A stretch of 64,000 nt of DNA. Origin: MKUN01 sp964481425 (GTDB lineage: Bacteria > Bacteroidota > Bacteroidia > Chitinophagales > Chitinophagaceae). Shown here piece after piece: positions 1 to 9,400 of this stretch. The notes under the pieces are model-generated. The model saw only the letters and a list, made by a program, of their open reading frames with translations. It was not told where the DNA came from and ran no database searches. Position 1 is the first letter of the stretch. Each line of letters opens with the position of its first letter. Location of the stretch: NCBI GenBank assembly GCA_964481425.1, contig CAYZTM010000019.1, positions 16,102 through 80,101 on the forward strand, in the 5' to 3' direction. Both the position numbers and the translations under genes were made by a program.

Positions 1-42
1 GATGAATTAATAATGTTACCTTGAGGAAATACTACATAATTT

Positions 43-270
43 ATGCCCAACCCAATAGATGCCACCCAGAAAAGCAGGTTCTCCCAAAACTTTAACCGGA
101 TGATGCAGAATGCCAGCCCGGAACTGAAAAAGAAATGGGATGGCGTAGTGAACTGGGACGAAAGAAACAACAGGCCTGATATACAACCCGAAATCATAGG
201 CGGCCTGACACCAGCCATGAAAGCAAGGTATATAGACCTGCTGAACAAACTACGCAGGGGAGAACTATAA
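43..270 (+). CDS. small conserved-looking hypothetical protein (75 aa)
   Basis: I do not recognise the family. The product is short, charged and lacks a signal peptide or membrane segment, so it is probably cytoplasmic. It contains a WDGVVNWDERN stretch and a basic C-terminus (LLNKLRRGEL). The ATG at 43 is the first in frame and the gene ends 27 bases before the convergent DUF2007 gene. Any operon partner upstream lies outside the window. Believed real because it fills the gap neatly and has normal composition, but function is unknown. Confidence 0.6.
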   Translation: MPNPIDATQKSRFSQNFNRMMQNASPELKKKWDGVVNWDERNNRPDIQPEIIGGLTPAMKARYIDLLNKLRRGEL

Positions 271-297
271 TGGCCCCGATAAGGGTGACGCAAAATA

Positions 298-993
298 CTA
301 TCCAAGAGATCTGCGCAGCAGCACCACAAGCGCTATGATAGCCGTGGCCAAGCCAAGGAGGAACATATTACGCCCATGCCAGCGGCTATTCTCATCATAT
401 TTCAGGGCACGCTTACCATCGGGCAACGTGGTTTTGGCACTCATAATTGCCCAGCCCAATACAAGGCCGAAAAAGCTCAATATGGTCATAAAGAACTGCC
501 ATAGCGCGGCAATAATACCGGCTACCGATATGAGGTAGCCGAGGCGTATCCAACTCTTGTCGAAGGCTTTAGGCGCTGCAAGCTGCTCATAACGGGCCTC
601 CTGCAAGCGGGTTAACTGTTGCTCTTCTATATGCCTGCCGTGCTTTGCCAGCAGGAGCATAGCGAGCTTGTAATTGTATAGCCCCCACTCATCAGGCTTT
701 GCCACAACATCGAGCAGTTCGTCATCAGTCATCGACAGGAGCATATAATCCTTATCTACAGTATCCAGGTCAATTACTATCTCGTCGGCAAGTATTTTCC
801 GTGCCTGCTCGAAGTGGTCTGCATCTATCTTGAGCAATATGGGATCGTCGTACTGAACCCCTATAATATTATTGTCGAGCAGGTAACCTGCATCTTCCAC
901 AAGTGCGGGGATACCCGCCTTTTCCAATGTTGCAGCTACGGCAGTTGCCTCCTCTTTTGTCTTGAATACCTGAAAAGTAAGTATTTGCCCCAT
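298..993 (-). CDS. DUF2007-domain membrane protein
   Basis: The N-terminal ~75 residues (MGQILTFQVFKTKEEATAVA, then an LEKAGIPALVEDAG segment) look like the DUF2007 putative signal-transducing domain, a small alpha/beta fold. The C-terminal third has two hydrophobic segments (around ISVAGIIAALWQFF and the final LGLATAIIALVVLL), so the domain is anchored in the inner membrane. An in-frame ATG ten codons further upstream (1023) is possible, but the Met at 993 starts right at the domain and is preferred. Role unknown; DUF2007 assignment is from pattern memory and moderately sure. Confidence 0.7.
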   Translation of the reverse strand: MGQILTFQVFKTKEEATAVAATLEKAGIPALVEDAGYLLDNNIIGVQYDDPILLKIDADHFEQARKILADEIVIDLDTVDKDYMLLSMTDDELLDVVAKPDEWGLYNYKLAMLLLAKHGRHIEEQQLTRLQEARYEQLAAPKAFDKSWIRLGYLISVAGIIAALWQFFMTILSFFGLVLGWAIMSAKTTLPDGKRALKYDENSRWHGRNMFLLGLATAIIALVVLLRRSLG

Positions 994-1151
994 GGTCAGC
1001 AGTGTTATGTCAACAAGATACAATGATCGGGAGGGTTTTGGTCCATATTGTTGTGTTAAATGCAGGAGGTTAATACTTCAGCCTACAGAAAATATCAATT
1101 AAGTGAGGAAACGGGCACAGCTTAGCCGAAAAAACATAATTTAGCTGCTTC

Positions 1152-2906
1152 ATGTCGCGCAAGAAATACTATATAGGGCTGGCTACCACCATGCACGACC
1201 CAGCCATAGCCATCATGGATGAGCAGGGCGACATCCTGTTCGCGGAAGCTTCGGAACGTTATTACCAAAATAAGCGCGCTATTGGCTGTGTGCCTGACAA
1301 CCCGATATTCATCAAAGACGTACTGAAAAAATATTGCAGCGAGGGAGCAGACTATGTGATAGCGACCAGTTGGAGTGCAAAAGAGACCAAAAAACTGCTG
1401 ACGGGGAGCTTGCTTGGGCTGCAAAATTTCGACTTTAACCCCGGCATGAAAAAACGGCTGGAGCTTATGGCCAGCCAGCACGGGGCTTTTGACACAATGG
1501 CCTGGATGAACAGGCTGAACCTGGGCATGCAACTCAATGCCGGGCAAAGCCTTATCTATAACCTGCATACCCTGATGCGTGCGCACAGTGTGCAAACCAT
1601 CCGCTACGATCATCACCTGAGCCATGCCGGGCTGGCATGCTATGGGTCAGGCTTCGACGATGCTGTGTGCTTCGTGGTGGATGCCGGCGGGGAGAATGGC
1701 TGCTTCAGGATATTCAGCTACAGGGATGGGAAAATAAGTCTTGTAGACCGGCAAAAGACAGGAGAGAACTTAGGTGGATTCTACACCTTCCTCACCAATG
1801 TGTGCGGCTTTGACCCCGTGAAGGGTGAAGAATGGAAGGTGATGGGACTGGCGGCCTATGGCTCTTATGACGAGGAGCTGCACCAACTGCTGAACTCACT
1901 ATACCATGTGGACGGCTGCCACCTTGTGTACAGCAAGGATAAGAAAGGAACCAGAGCGATACATGAGCAAATAAAAGCGGTAGCGAAAAAAGGCATTGCA
2001 GACCTGAGCTTCAAAGCCAAGCTTGCCTACAACGGGCAACTGGTGTACGAGGAATGGATGACTGCAATGATCCGGAACATCTATACGATGAATATCTCCG
2101 AGCAGCTTGTACTGAGCGGCGGCTGCGGGCTCAACTCGAGCTATAATGGCAAGATACTTGAGCAGACCCCATTCAAGAAACTGTATGTACCCCCTGCACC
2201 TGCCGATGACGGCAATGCGCTGGGAGCAGCCATGCTGGCCTGCTATAATGATATTGGCTTTACAAGCGACAAACAAAAAAACGTATCGCCCTATTTAGGT
2301 TCTTCGATAGGCGGCATTAACATGGAACACTTTCTGCGATTCAGCGGTCACAGTAAGACGAGGCAGTTAGGTGAGGACAAATACGAGGTGGTAGCGCAAA
2401 TGCTTGCTGATGGAAAAATAATCGGCTGGGCCCAGGGTAAGGCTGAATTCGGCCCGCGATCATTAGGTAACCGCTCTATCCTTGCCGATCCACGTAGGAA
2501 GGATATGAAGGACATCATCAACGAACGGGTAAAATTCAGGGAGGAGTTCAGGCCTTTTGCCCCTTCTATACTCCATGAACATGGCGATGCCTACTTTGAG
2601 CACTACCAGGAAAGCCCCTATATGGAGCGAACACTACGCTTCAAACCGGAGGTATTAGACAAAGTGCCTGCCGTAGTGCATGAGAACAACACCGGGAGGC
2701 TACAAACGGTAAAGGAAGAATGGAACAGGGAGTTTTACCTGCTGATAAAACAATTCCATAGTATAACGGGAGTACCCATACTTTTGAACACAAGCTTCAA
2801 TGTGATGGGCAAGCCCATTATCCACTCGCCGGAGGATGCACTGAGTGTCTTCTATACTACCGGCCTCGATGCTTTGGTAGTAAATGATATCCTTATAGAA
2901 AAATAG
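1152..2906 (+). CDS. carbamoyltransferase, NodU/CmcH family
   Basis: 584 residues, the usual length for this family, which moves the carbamoyl group of carbamoyl phosphate through a carbamoyl-adenylate onto a hydroxyl of a sugar, antibiotic or other small molecule in the cytoplasm. The N-terminal ASKHA-like domain carries HDPAIA near residue 15 and the metal-binding HHLSHAG (H154, H155, H158); the C-terminal domain has GKAEFGPRSLGNRSILADPRR-type residues near 430 and ends in NTSFNVMGKPI. No sugar-modifying, glycosyltransferase or NRPS/PKS gene is adjacent, so the acceptor cannot be guessed. A near-consensus promoter element (TAATTTAG) lies at 1137-1144. The stop codon forms part of a hairpin shared with the convergent gene. 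Confidence 0.92.
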   Translation: MSRKKYYIGLATTMHDPAIAIMDEQGDILFAEASERYYQNKRAIGCVPDNPIFIKDVLKKYCSEGADYVIATSWSAKETKKLLTGSLLGLQNFDFNPGMKKRLELMASQHGAFDTMAWMNRLNLGMQLNAGQSLIYNLHTLMRAHSVQTIRYDHHLSHAGLACYGSGFDDAVCFVVDAGGENGCFRIFSYRDGKISLVDRQKTGENLGGFYTFLTNVCGFDPVKGEEWKVMGLAAYGSYDEELHQLLNSLYHVDGCHLVYSKDKKGTRAIHEQIKAVAKKGIADLSFKAKLAYNGQLVYEEWMTAMIRNIYTMNISEQLVLSGGCGLNSSYNGKILEQTPFKKLYVPPAPADDGNALGAAMLACYNDIGFTSDKQKNVSPYLGSSIGGINMEHFLRFSGHSKTRQLGEDKYEVVAQMLADGKIIGWAQGKAEFGPRSLGNRSILADPRRKDMKDIINERVKFREEFRPFAPSILHEHGDAYFEHYQESPYMERTLRFKPEVLDKVPAVVHENNTGRLQTVKEEWNREFYLLIKQFHSITGVPILLNTSFNVMGKPIIHSPEDALSVFYTTGLDALVVNDILIEK

Positions 2907-2928
2907 AGGGCAGACAAGCTGCCCTCTA
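2898..2928 (-). terminator. intrinsic terminator of the ureohydrolase operon
   Basis: Perfect 10-bp stem (2904-2913 with 2919-2928, loop acaag). Read on the minus strand it is followed by TTTTTC, giving a U-tract. It lies between convergent genes and overlaps the stop codon of the carbamoyltransferase gene. Confidence 0.75.
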
Positions 2929-2949
2929 CGAAAATATCATTAGCGAAAA

Positions 2950-3948
2950 TCAGGCTTTTAAAAGATCGGTCAGCAAATAGGCTAACAACTTGGGTGTATA
3001 TATGCTGTCCTTACCATTGGGCAGTTTGGTGGCCCCCTCCGCGATATGCAGGTAAGCCATGTCGCAAAAGCCTGCACAACTATTTATGTATTGCCTTGCC
3101 TGCAAGCTGCTGATACCACAGGGTGTGGCTGCGCTCGACAATACATATTCGATACAGTCAAGATCGAGCTCAATACCCGTGGGGGCCCCGGAGGTATGGG
3201 CTATCGCGTTACGAATGCTTTGATCATAACTCAGCTTATTGCGCAGAAAAATGTCTTCATAAAACGAACAATACAATGAGTGGTCTGTGGCAAACTCAGC
3301 TACTATGTCCTGTGCATTGTAATTCTCATGCAGGCCAATCACAGCATATTTATCGAGGTAGCCCCTGTTCTTTGCATACCGGAAGCCGTTGCCACTGTGG
3401 CGGCCTTCCATCATTCGGTAATCGCTGTGTGCATCGAGGTTGATGCAATTGACGGGACCACCCTTTATATCGCTTACCGCATGCAGTAAAGGGTAGCTAT
3501 TATTATGCCCCCCGCCAATGACCAGCGGAATTTTACCTGCGGCAAGGACTTTATGTACGACAGCGTGTACTGCTTCGTCCACCTGTACTACCAGTTCCCG
3601 CAGTTCGCTTATTTCTTTGTGCTCGGAGGCCTGCATCAATTCACGGAAATCGAATGCACCAAGCACCAGCAAATCATCGCCCTGCAACTTATCGGTATGC
3701 TGTACATTCAGCAATGCCTTCAAGGCCGGTTCCCATAGGGTATGCGCCCCTCCTACCCCATAATTGGCACGCACACCTATATCCTCCGGTATGCCGAGCA
3801 ATACAAATTTTGCATCGCTGCGTTTCAGCTCCGCCTCCCAATCGTCACTATGTACACACTGTACCTTCTCACCCAGCTTTGTCTCGCCCGGGCGCTTGTT
3901 GGTATGGCCATCTATGTAGCTCCTTGTTGCAATACGGAACTGTGTCAT
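2950..3948 (-). CDS. formimidoylglutamase / arginase-family ureohydrolase
   Basis: 332 residues with all six manganese ligands of the ureohydrolase fold: GGGH (H148), DAHSD (D172, H174, D176) and LDLD (D262, D264). The family hydrolyses guanidino or formimidoyl groups (arginase, agmatinase, HutG). The long form with GIPEDIGVRANYG near residue 52 matches what Bacteroidota genomes usually label formimidoylglutamase, but substrate cannot be fixed from sequence and no hut genes are near. The ATG overlaps the stop codon of the upstream DUF885 gene as TAATG, indicating translational coupling. Confidence 0.85.
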   Translation of the reverse strand: MTQFRIATRSYIDGHTNKRPGETKLGEKVQCVHSDDWEAELKRSDAKFVLLGIPEDIGVRANYGVGGAHTLWEPALKALLNVQHTDKLQGDDLLVLGAFDFRELMQASEHKEISELRELVVQVDEAVHAVVHKVLAAGKIPLVIGGGHNNSYPLLHAVSDIKGGPVNCINLDAHSDYRMMEGRHSGNGFRYAKNRGYLDKYAVIGLHENYNAQDIVAEFATDHSLYCSFYEDIFLRNKLSYDQSIRNAIAHTSGAPTGIELDLDCIEYVLSSAATPCGISSLQARQYINSCAGFCDMAYLHIAEGATKLPNGKDSIYTPKLLAYLLTDLLKA

Positions 3949-5729
3949 TATTGTTGTTTTTTAGCCCACCTGGCCAGTTTGTCCTGCAATACCTGCAAGG
4001 GCACACAGCCATCGTTCAGCACCTCATCATGAAAAGAAGCAATGTTGAACTTACTGCCCAGCTGCTGTTCATATTTGGTACGTTCTGCACGTATGGTAAG
4101 ACCTCCTATCTTGTAAGATAGTGCCTGCCCAGGTATGGCCATATAACGTTCTATCTCGGCAGTAGCTTCCGCTTCTGTAGCGCGTTCGTGGTCCATCATG
4201 TATTTTATCGCCTCTTCGCGGGTCATACCCTTGTAGTGTATGCCCACATCCACCACCAAACGTATGGCCCTGTGGATGGCATCACTGAGGTGACCGAAAT
4301 ATTGGTAGGGGTTCTTATACAGGCCTAATTCCTTACCCAGAGATTCCGAATAAAGGGCCCAGCCCTCGCCGTAGGCACCATACCAAAGGAAGCGGCGAAA
4401 TTTGGGGATGCCTTTATTCTCCTGCTGCAAAGCTATCTGGTAGTGATGGCCCGGTATTGCCTCATGCAAGAAAAGCGTCTCCATGCCTATTGCATTATAT
4501 TTTTTAGGGTCGAGTATCGGCACATAAAAGATACCGGGTCTTGAACCATCTTCCGATGGCGGGTTGTACTCGGCACTTGCCGAAGCAGCCCTGAAGGCCT
4601 CGGTTTGCCTGATGGTAAACGGCGACTTAGGTACATGAGCAAAGAGGCGTTTCAGCGCCGGGTCTTCCTGCTTCTTGATATTCCAGAAGCTATCGAGCAC
4701 CTGCTGTGGCGTAGTGAACGGATAAAAACGCGGGTCTTTATTCAGGTATTCGAAAAAGGCTTTGAGGTCGCCTTTGAAGCCGGTTTCGTCCTTCACCTTA
4801 TTCATCTCGCCTGTGATACGGTCCACTTCGTTCAGCCCGAGTTGATATATACTATCGGCAGATAGTGACGTGGTGGTCCAATAGCGGATGCAGTACTTAT
4901 AATAAGCATCGCCACCGGGCAGGGCACCTACGCCACTGGTTGCCCTTGCTTTAGGCAGATACTCTTTTTCGAAAAAGTCATGGAGCTTAGCATAACCGGG
5001 TACAATGATGCTATCTATGGCCTGCATATATGCAGCGGTAAGGCGCTGCTTATCCGAGGCAGGGAAACTGTCCGGCATGTCCTTTACAGGGTCGTAGAAG
5101 ATACTTTTCGTTGCATCCTTTACCACTATTGCCTGTAATTGAGGTAATACTTTTTCAACGAGTGCTTTAGGCAGCACCCAGCCGGTCTTTATGCCTTCTC
5201 TCATGTTGTATATCGCAGTATCTACCCAAGCCGGGAATACAGAGAGCCGTTTTAAGAAATCGTCGTAGTCTTTTACTGTTTTGAAGGGTTCATTACCCTT
5301 ACCTGAACCCAGTTGGGGCAGATCGAGCGTAAAAGACCAGAACTGGTTGATGGGCATATAATGCGTGGGATACTTCAGCCCCTCCAAGTTCATGTCCATT
5401 TCGTAATCGAAAAGGCCATAGCTCATTTGCTCTTCCGGAGAAAGTGAAGCACTATCTATTTCGTGCAGGGTGGTCCTATACTTTTCGAAGAACCGTTGGG
5501 TACTATCACGAAATGAGCCGGCGATGGTGATGGTCAGTTTATCGTTATAACGGTTATCGCCATTTGCAGTAGCTTCGAGAGGGAACAACTGCATGCGCTC
5601 CTCCCAATAATTGCTGAACAACCGGTCGAGCTTTTTACTGTTATCTCCTGCATCAGCAGGCTTTTTAGCTGTTTCATTACAAGCCGTAACAGACAACACT
5701 ACCATTGCAGCCAATAATATCTTTTTCAT
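3948..5729 (-). CDS. DUF885 family zincin-like lipoprotein peptidase
   Basis: 593 residues from the preferred Met (the ORF opens two codons earlier at 5735). A lipoprotein signal ends in LSVTAC, so the protein is exported and lipid-anchored. DUF885 proteins are predicted metallopeptidases; the signature LHEAIPGHHYQ gives the HE...H zinc-binding pattern around residue 425, and a downstream WALYSESLGKELG helix carries the expected acidic residues. It is the first gene of a two-gene operon with the ureohydrolase (TAATG overlap). The pairing suggests peptide or amino-acid breakdown, but this is inference. The true peptide substrate is unknown. Confidence 0.85.
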   Translation of the reverse strand: MKKILLAAMVVLSVTACNETAKKPADAGDNSKKLDRLFSNYWEERMQLFPLEATANGDNRYNDKLTITIAGSFRDSTQRFFEKYRTTLHEIDSASLSPEEQMSYGLFDYEMDMNLEGLKYPTHYMPINQFWSFTLDLPQLGSGKGNEPFKTVKDYDDFLKRLSVFPAWVDTAIYNMREGIKTGWVLPKALVEKVLPQLQAIVVKDATKSIFYDPVKDMPDSFPASDKQRLTAAYMQAIDSIIVPGYAKLHDFFEKEYLPKARATSGVGALPGGDAYYKYCIRYWTTTSLSADSIYQLGLNEVDRITGEMNKVKDETGFKGDLKAFFEYLNKDPRFYPFTTPQQVLDSFWNIKKQEDPALKRLFAHVPKSPFTIRQTEAFRAASASAEYNPPSEDGSRPGIFYVPILDPKKYNAIGMETLFLHEAIPGHHYQIALQQENKGIPKFRRFLWYGAYGEGWALYSESLGKELGLYKNPYQYFGHLSDAIHRAIRLVVDVGIHYKGMTREEAIKYMMDHERATEAEATAEIERYMAIPGQALSYKIGGLTIRAERTKYEQQLGSKFNIASFHDEVLNDGCVPLQVLQDKLARWAKKQQ

Positions 5730-5832
5730 AAGCATTTACTATATCGCGGTGATAAAGTACTAAAATTAGTCCCTTTTCCGATAAGATTGATTTTACTTAT
5801 CTCCATATTGCCCGATTGACTTAAAGATGACG

Positions 5833-5840
5833 TAAATTTG
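5833..5840 (+). promoter_or_regulatory. Bacteroidota-type -7 promoter element
   Basis: TAAATTTG matches the TAnnTTTG consensus of the primary sigma factor of this phylum, 20 bases before the bacilliredoxin ATG, with a TTG at 5808-5810 as possible -33 element. Confidence 0.7.
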
Positions 5841-5860
5841 CAGGCAAAATATCATATAAG

Positions 5861-6274
5861 ATGTATCCTTTAGAAATAGTTGCCCCGATGAAGGCTGAAG
5901 TTACCAGCCACGGTTTCAAAGAATTGCTGAGCTCTGCCGATGTTGACGAAATGATGAAGGCCGAAGGTACTACCCTGCTGTTCATCAATTCGGTATGCGG
6001 CTGCGCCGCAGGTACTGCAAGACCGGGTGTTATTATGGCAGTGGCCAATGCGGCCAAAAAGCCCGACCATATCGTTACTGCTTTCGCAGGGTATGATGTT
6101 GATGCGGTAAAGCAAGCCAGGAATTACCTGCTGCCTTATCCTCCGTCATCTCCGGCTATTGCCCTGTTAAAAGACGGCAAGGTGGTACATATGGTTGAAC
6201 GCCATATGATAGAAGGCCGCCCTGCACAAATGATAGCAGCTAACCTGCTGCAGGCATTCGAAATTTACTGCTAA
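5861..6274 (+). CDS. BrxA/BrxB-type bacilliredoxin (YphP/YqiW family)
   Basis: 137 residues, the standard family length. The active-site CGC (C46-G47-C48, in NSVCGCAAGTARPG) is characteristic of bacilliredoxins, thioredoxin-fold proteins that in Firmicutes remove bacillithiol from S-bacillithiolated proteins. In this phylum the partner thiol is not established from this sequence. The protein is cytoplasmic and has no signal peptide. The gene is monocistronic, with a good promoter upstream and a strong terminator downstream. Confidence 0.92.
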   Translation: MYPLEIVAPMKAEVTSHGFKELLSSADVDEMMKAEGTTLLFINSVCGCAAGTARPGVIMAVANAAKKPDHIVTAFAGYDVDAVKQARNYLLPYPPSSPAIALLKDGKVVHMVERHMIEGRPAQMIAANLLQAFEIYC

Positions 6275-6324
6275 ACAAATTCAAAAAGTAAAGGCCAGGA
6301 ATTAAACGGCTTTAAGATCATAGT

Positions 6325-6353
6325 AAAAAGACAGGCGATGCCTGTCTTTTTTT
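6325..6353 (+). terminator. intrinsic terminator after bacilliredoxin gene
   Basis: Stem AAAAAGACAGGC / GCCTGTCTTTTT (6325-6336 and 6340-6351) with loop gat and a run of T. Confidence 0.85.
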
Positions 6354-6385
6354 ATGTCTCTAACTTTCAAGGTATAGATAGCTAT

Positions 6386-6418
6386 AAAGAAAAACGGCGC
6401 AGTGGATACTGCGCCGTT
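6386..6418 (-). terminator. intrinsic terminator of the giant repeat-protein gene
   Basis: Perfect 11-bp stem (6393-6403 with 6408-6418, loop ggat). On the minus strand it is followed by TTTTTCTTT. It lies 26 bases past the stop codon of the minus-strand gene. Confidence 0.85.
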
Positions 6419-6443
6419 AGATCAATATGTAAACCTTAATAGT

Positions 6444-9400
6444 TTATTGTTTAGTGAACTTGATGGTCTGGAGCGGCTGATTATTCTTGTCAGTCATCAG
6501 CATCATGTAATCGCCATGAGCCAATTCGCTAACCTTAACCGGTATCACACCACCCTTGAACTGGGCTGCATCAACCTGGTAAACAGCTACCACCTTACCC
6601 AGCATGTCTATGATGCGTATGGACATATCGCCTTTCGGAGCGTTGGCAAATTTCACGAACATTTCAGAACCTGTAACAGGGTTCGGGAACAGTGTGATGT
6701 TGTTGCCCTCGTTGCCGGTGTTCTTAACTATCAGCGGGCTGCCGTCGCTTGCTACACCAAATGGTGAGAACGAAGTGATACCAGCGAGTGTAGTATTGAA
6801 CGGACCAGAACCGAACGCGGGACCAGTAAGGCCAGGATGCCATGTCGGATCGATGTAGTGCGACAGGAAGCATGCAGTCCTATCAAAGCCTGGCAGTTCG
6901 TCATAAGAGTTCCACTGCAGGGTCATTGATACGTTAGAACCACCCGGGTTACCTTCCTGAACGATCCATGTCTTAGCAACCGCATCGCTTGTCAATGCAG
7001 GGCTGGTCGGGATGTCGTTAGTGTAAGCAGAGTAGATATCGTCGTACACCTGAACCTTAAAGGCATCAGCGACACCGTTGTTAGCCATTGTGAGCGGAGT
7101 GTAAGAAGTACGGCTTGCACCTACAGGGAACTTAATGTTACCTGTCTTACCACCCATACCAATGTTCACGCCTATCACCATACCTGTACCATTTGTTACG
7201 ATGAACGATGTAGAATCACCACCGTAGATAGCAGCAGATGTAGTAATGGTCACGTCGTTGTTACCTATTATCAGGTAGCCTTTGTTCAGTACCAGGCTAT
7301 CCGTGATCGAGCTGATGCCCTGGATAGTTTTGTCAAAGTCACCATCCAACCTCAGGCTCTGGTAAACACCACCCGGAACGAACTGGTTAACATCACCTGA
7401 GAGTATCACCTCACCTGCAGAAGGATCGAATGTACCGTTGTTGGTCACGCTACCTTTCAGTTCGAGGATATTACCTGTACCAGTGAAGGCTACGCTTGCA
7501 GCAGGATCGATGCTCAGGTTGTTACATATAGCATTCGGTATATCAACCAGCGGCATGTTCGGTGCTGTGGTCGGTACGAATACATCTGTAGATGCGTTCG
7601 GCAGAACATTACAGCTCCAGTTACCCGGATTAGACCATGCTGTGCTGATAACACCTGTCCATGAAGCGGTAGTGCTTACGGTCAGCATTGCGAAGTTAGA
7701 AGTAGCCGGCGGAGGACATGTACCAGTAACAACCACGCGGTAGTTGTAACCATTCATTGCAAATGTCAGACCGCTTATTGTCAGTGTAGTAGTAGTAGAA
7801 CCACTGTAAGTAGCATTATCTACTATGTTCACGAAGCCAGTGCCATCGTCAACCTGCCATTGGTAAGTAAGCCCTGTACCTGTAGCACCTACTGTGAAGG
7901 TTGCAGAAGAACCAGCACAAGCAGTAGTGTTAACAGGATCGGTAACGACAACCGGCAGTGTATTCACATTAAGAGTCACATTACCTGAAGTAGCAACCGG
8001 TGCACAAAGGCCTGTTACTATTACGCGGTATTGATAACCGTCCATTGCTGCTGTCACACCAGTTATGGTCAGGGTAGCAGTAGTAGTACCACTATATGGC
8101 GCTGCGGCAGGGCAGTTCACGAAACCGGTACCGTCATCAACCTGCCATTGGTAGTTGAGGCCTGAACCTGTAGCAGTTACGCTGAAGAGTGCGTTGTCGC
8201 CTTCGCAAACTGTTACGCTAGGAGATTGTGATACAAGTGTCGGAGCAGTATTAACTGTCAGAGTAGCGTTATTAGATGTATCCGGAGGATTGCATGAACC
8301 GCTAACCACTACACGATACAAGTTACCATTCATCAGGTAAGTAGCGGTAGTAATAGACAGTGTATTTGTAGTAGCACCGCTGTAAGGCGCTACGTTGTTC
8401 ACATCAACCCAGCCTGTACCATCATTTACCTGCCATTGATAAGTAATATTAGTACCGGTAGCAACGGTATTGAATGTTGTGTTGCTGCCCTGGCATATAG
8501 TCCTGTCATTAGGCTGTGTAGTAATTGATGGTGGCTGATTAACTGTAATTGCTATGCTACGCGGAGCAGAAGTACCGCAAGAGTTAGTAGCGGTAACCTG
8601 CAGTGTACCCGATGTAGCGGTAGCAGTGAAGTCAACTGTTGCTGTATTACCGGATGGGGTGATGTTAGCACCTGTACCAGTGTAAGACCAGTTGTAAGTA
8701 GTTACTGCTGTGTCAAGCGGCACAGTGTAAACCACACCTGTCTGACCCTGGCATACTGTATCGCTAAATACAGTGAAACCGTTCGGTTGGTTCGGCAGCA
8801 GCCTTACGTTGATATCCAGCGTACGTGCTACAGAAGTACCGCAACCATTGGTAGCAGTTACGCTAAGAGTACCTGAAGTAGCCGTAGTGCTGAAATCGAT
8901 CGTAATGCTGTTACCACCACCGTTGATGGTAGCACCGAATCCGCTGTAAGTCCATGTATAAGTAACCGAAGGATCGTTCGGCACTGTGTAAGTTACGTTG
9001 TTCTGACCCTGACAAGGACTAGCATTGAACACAGTGAACGCTGCAGGTTGTGCAGGCAGCGGGTTAACTGTGATGCCCATCAGCCTAGCAACTGAGGTAC
9101 CGCAGTTATTCGTTGCTGTTACGCTCAATGTACCTGAAGTAGCCGTATCAGAGAAATCAAGTGTCACGCTGTTGCCGGTACCGTTGATAGTAACACCTGT
9201 ACCTGTATAAGTCCAGTTGTAAGTAACCAGCGGGTTGTTAGGCACTGTGTAAACCACACCTGACTGACCCTGACATACTGTAGCCTGGCTTGCTGTGAAC
9301 AGGCCGGGTTGAGATGGCAGCGGATCAACAATGATGGTCATTGTCTGAGCTATTGAAGTACCGCAGGCATTGGTAGCCGTTACTTTAAGGTCACCAGATG

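Noticed and set aside
3654..4121. 155-codon plus-strand frame antisense to the DUF885/ureohydrolase junction
   Set aside because: Cys/His/Pro-rich shadow composition, no domain, and both genes on the other strand are clearly real.
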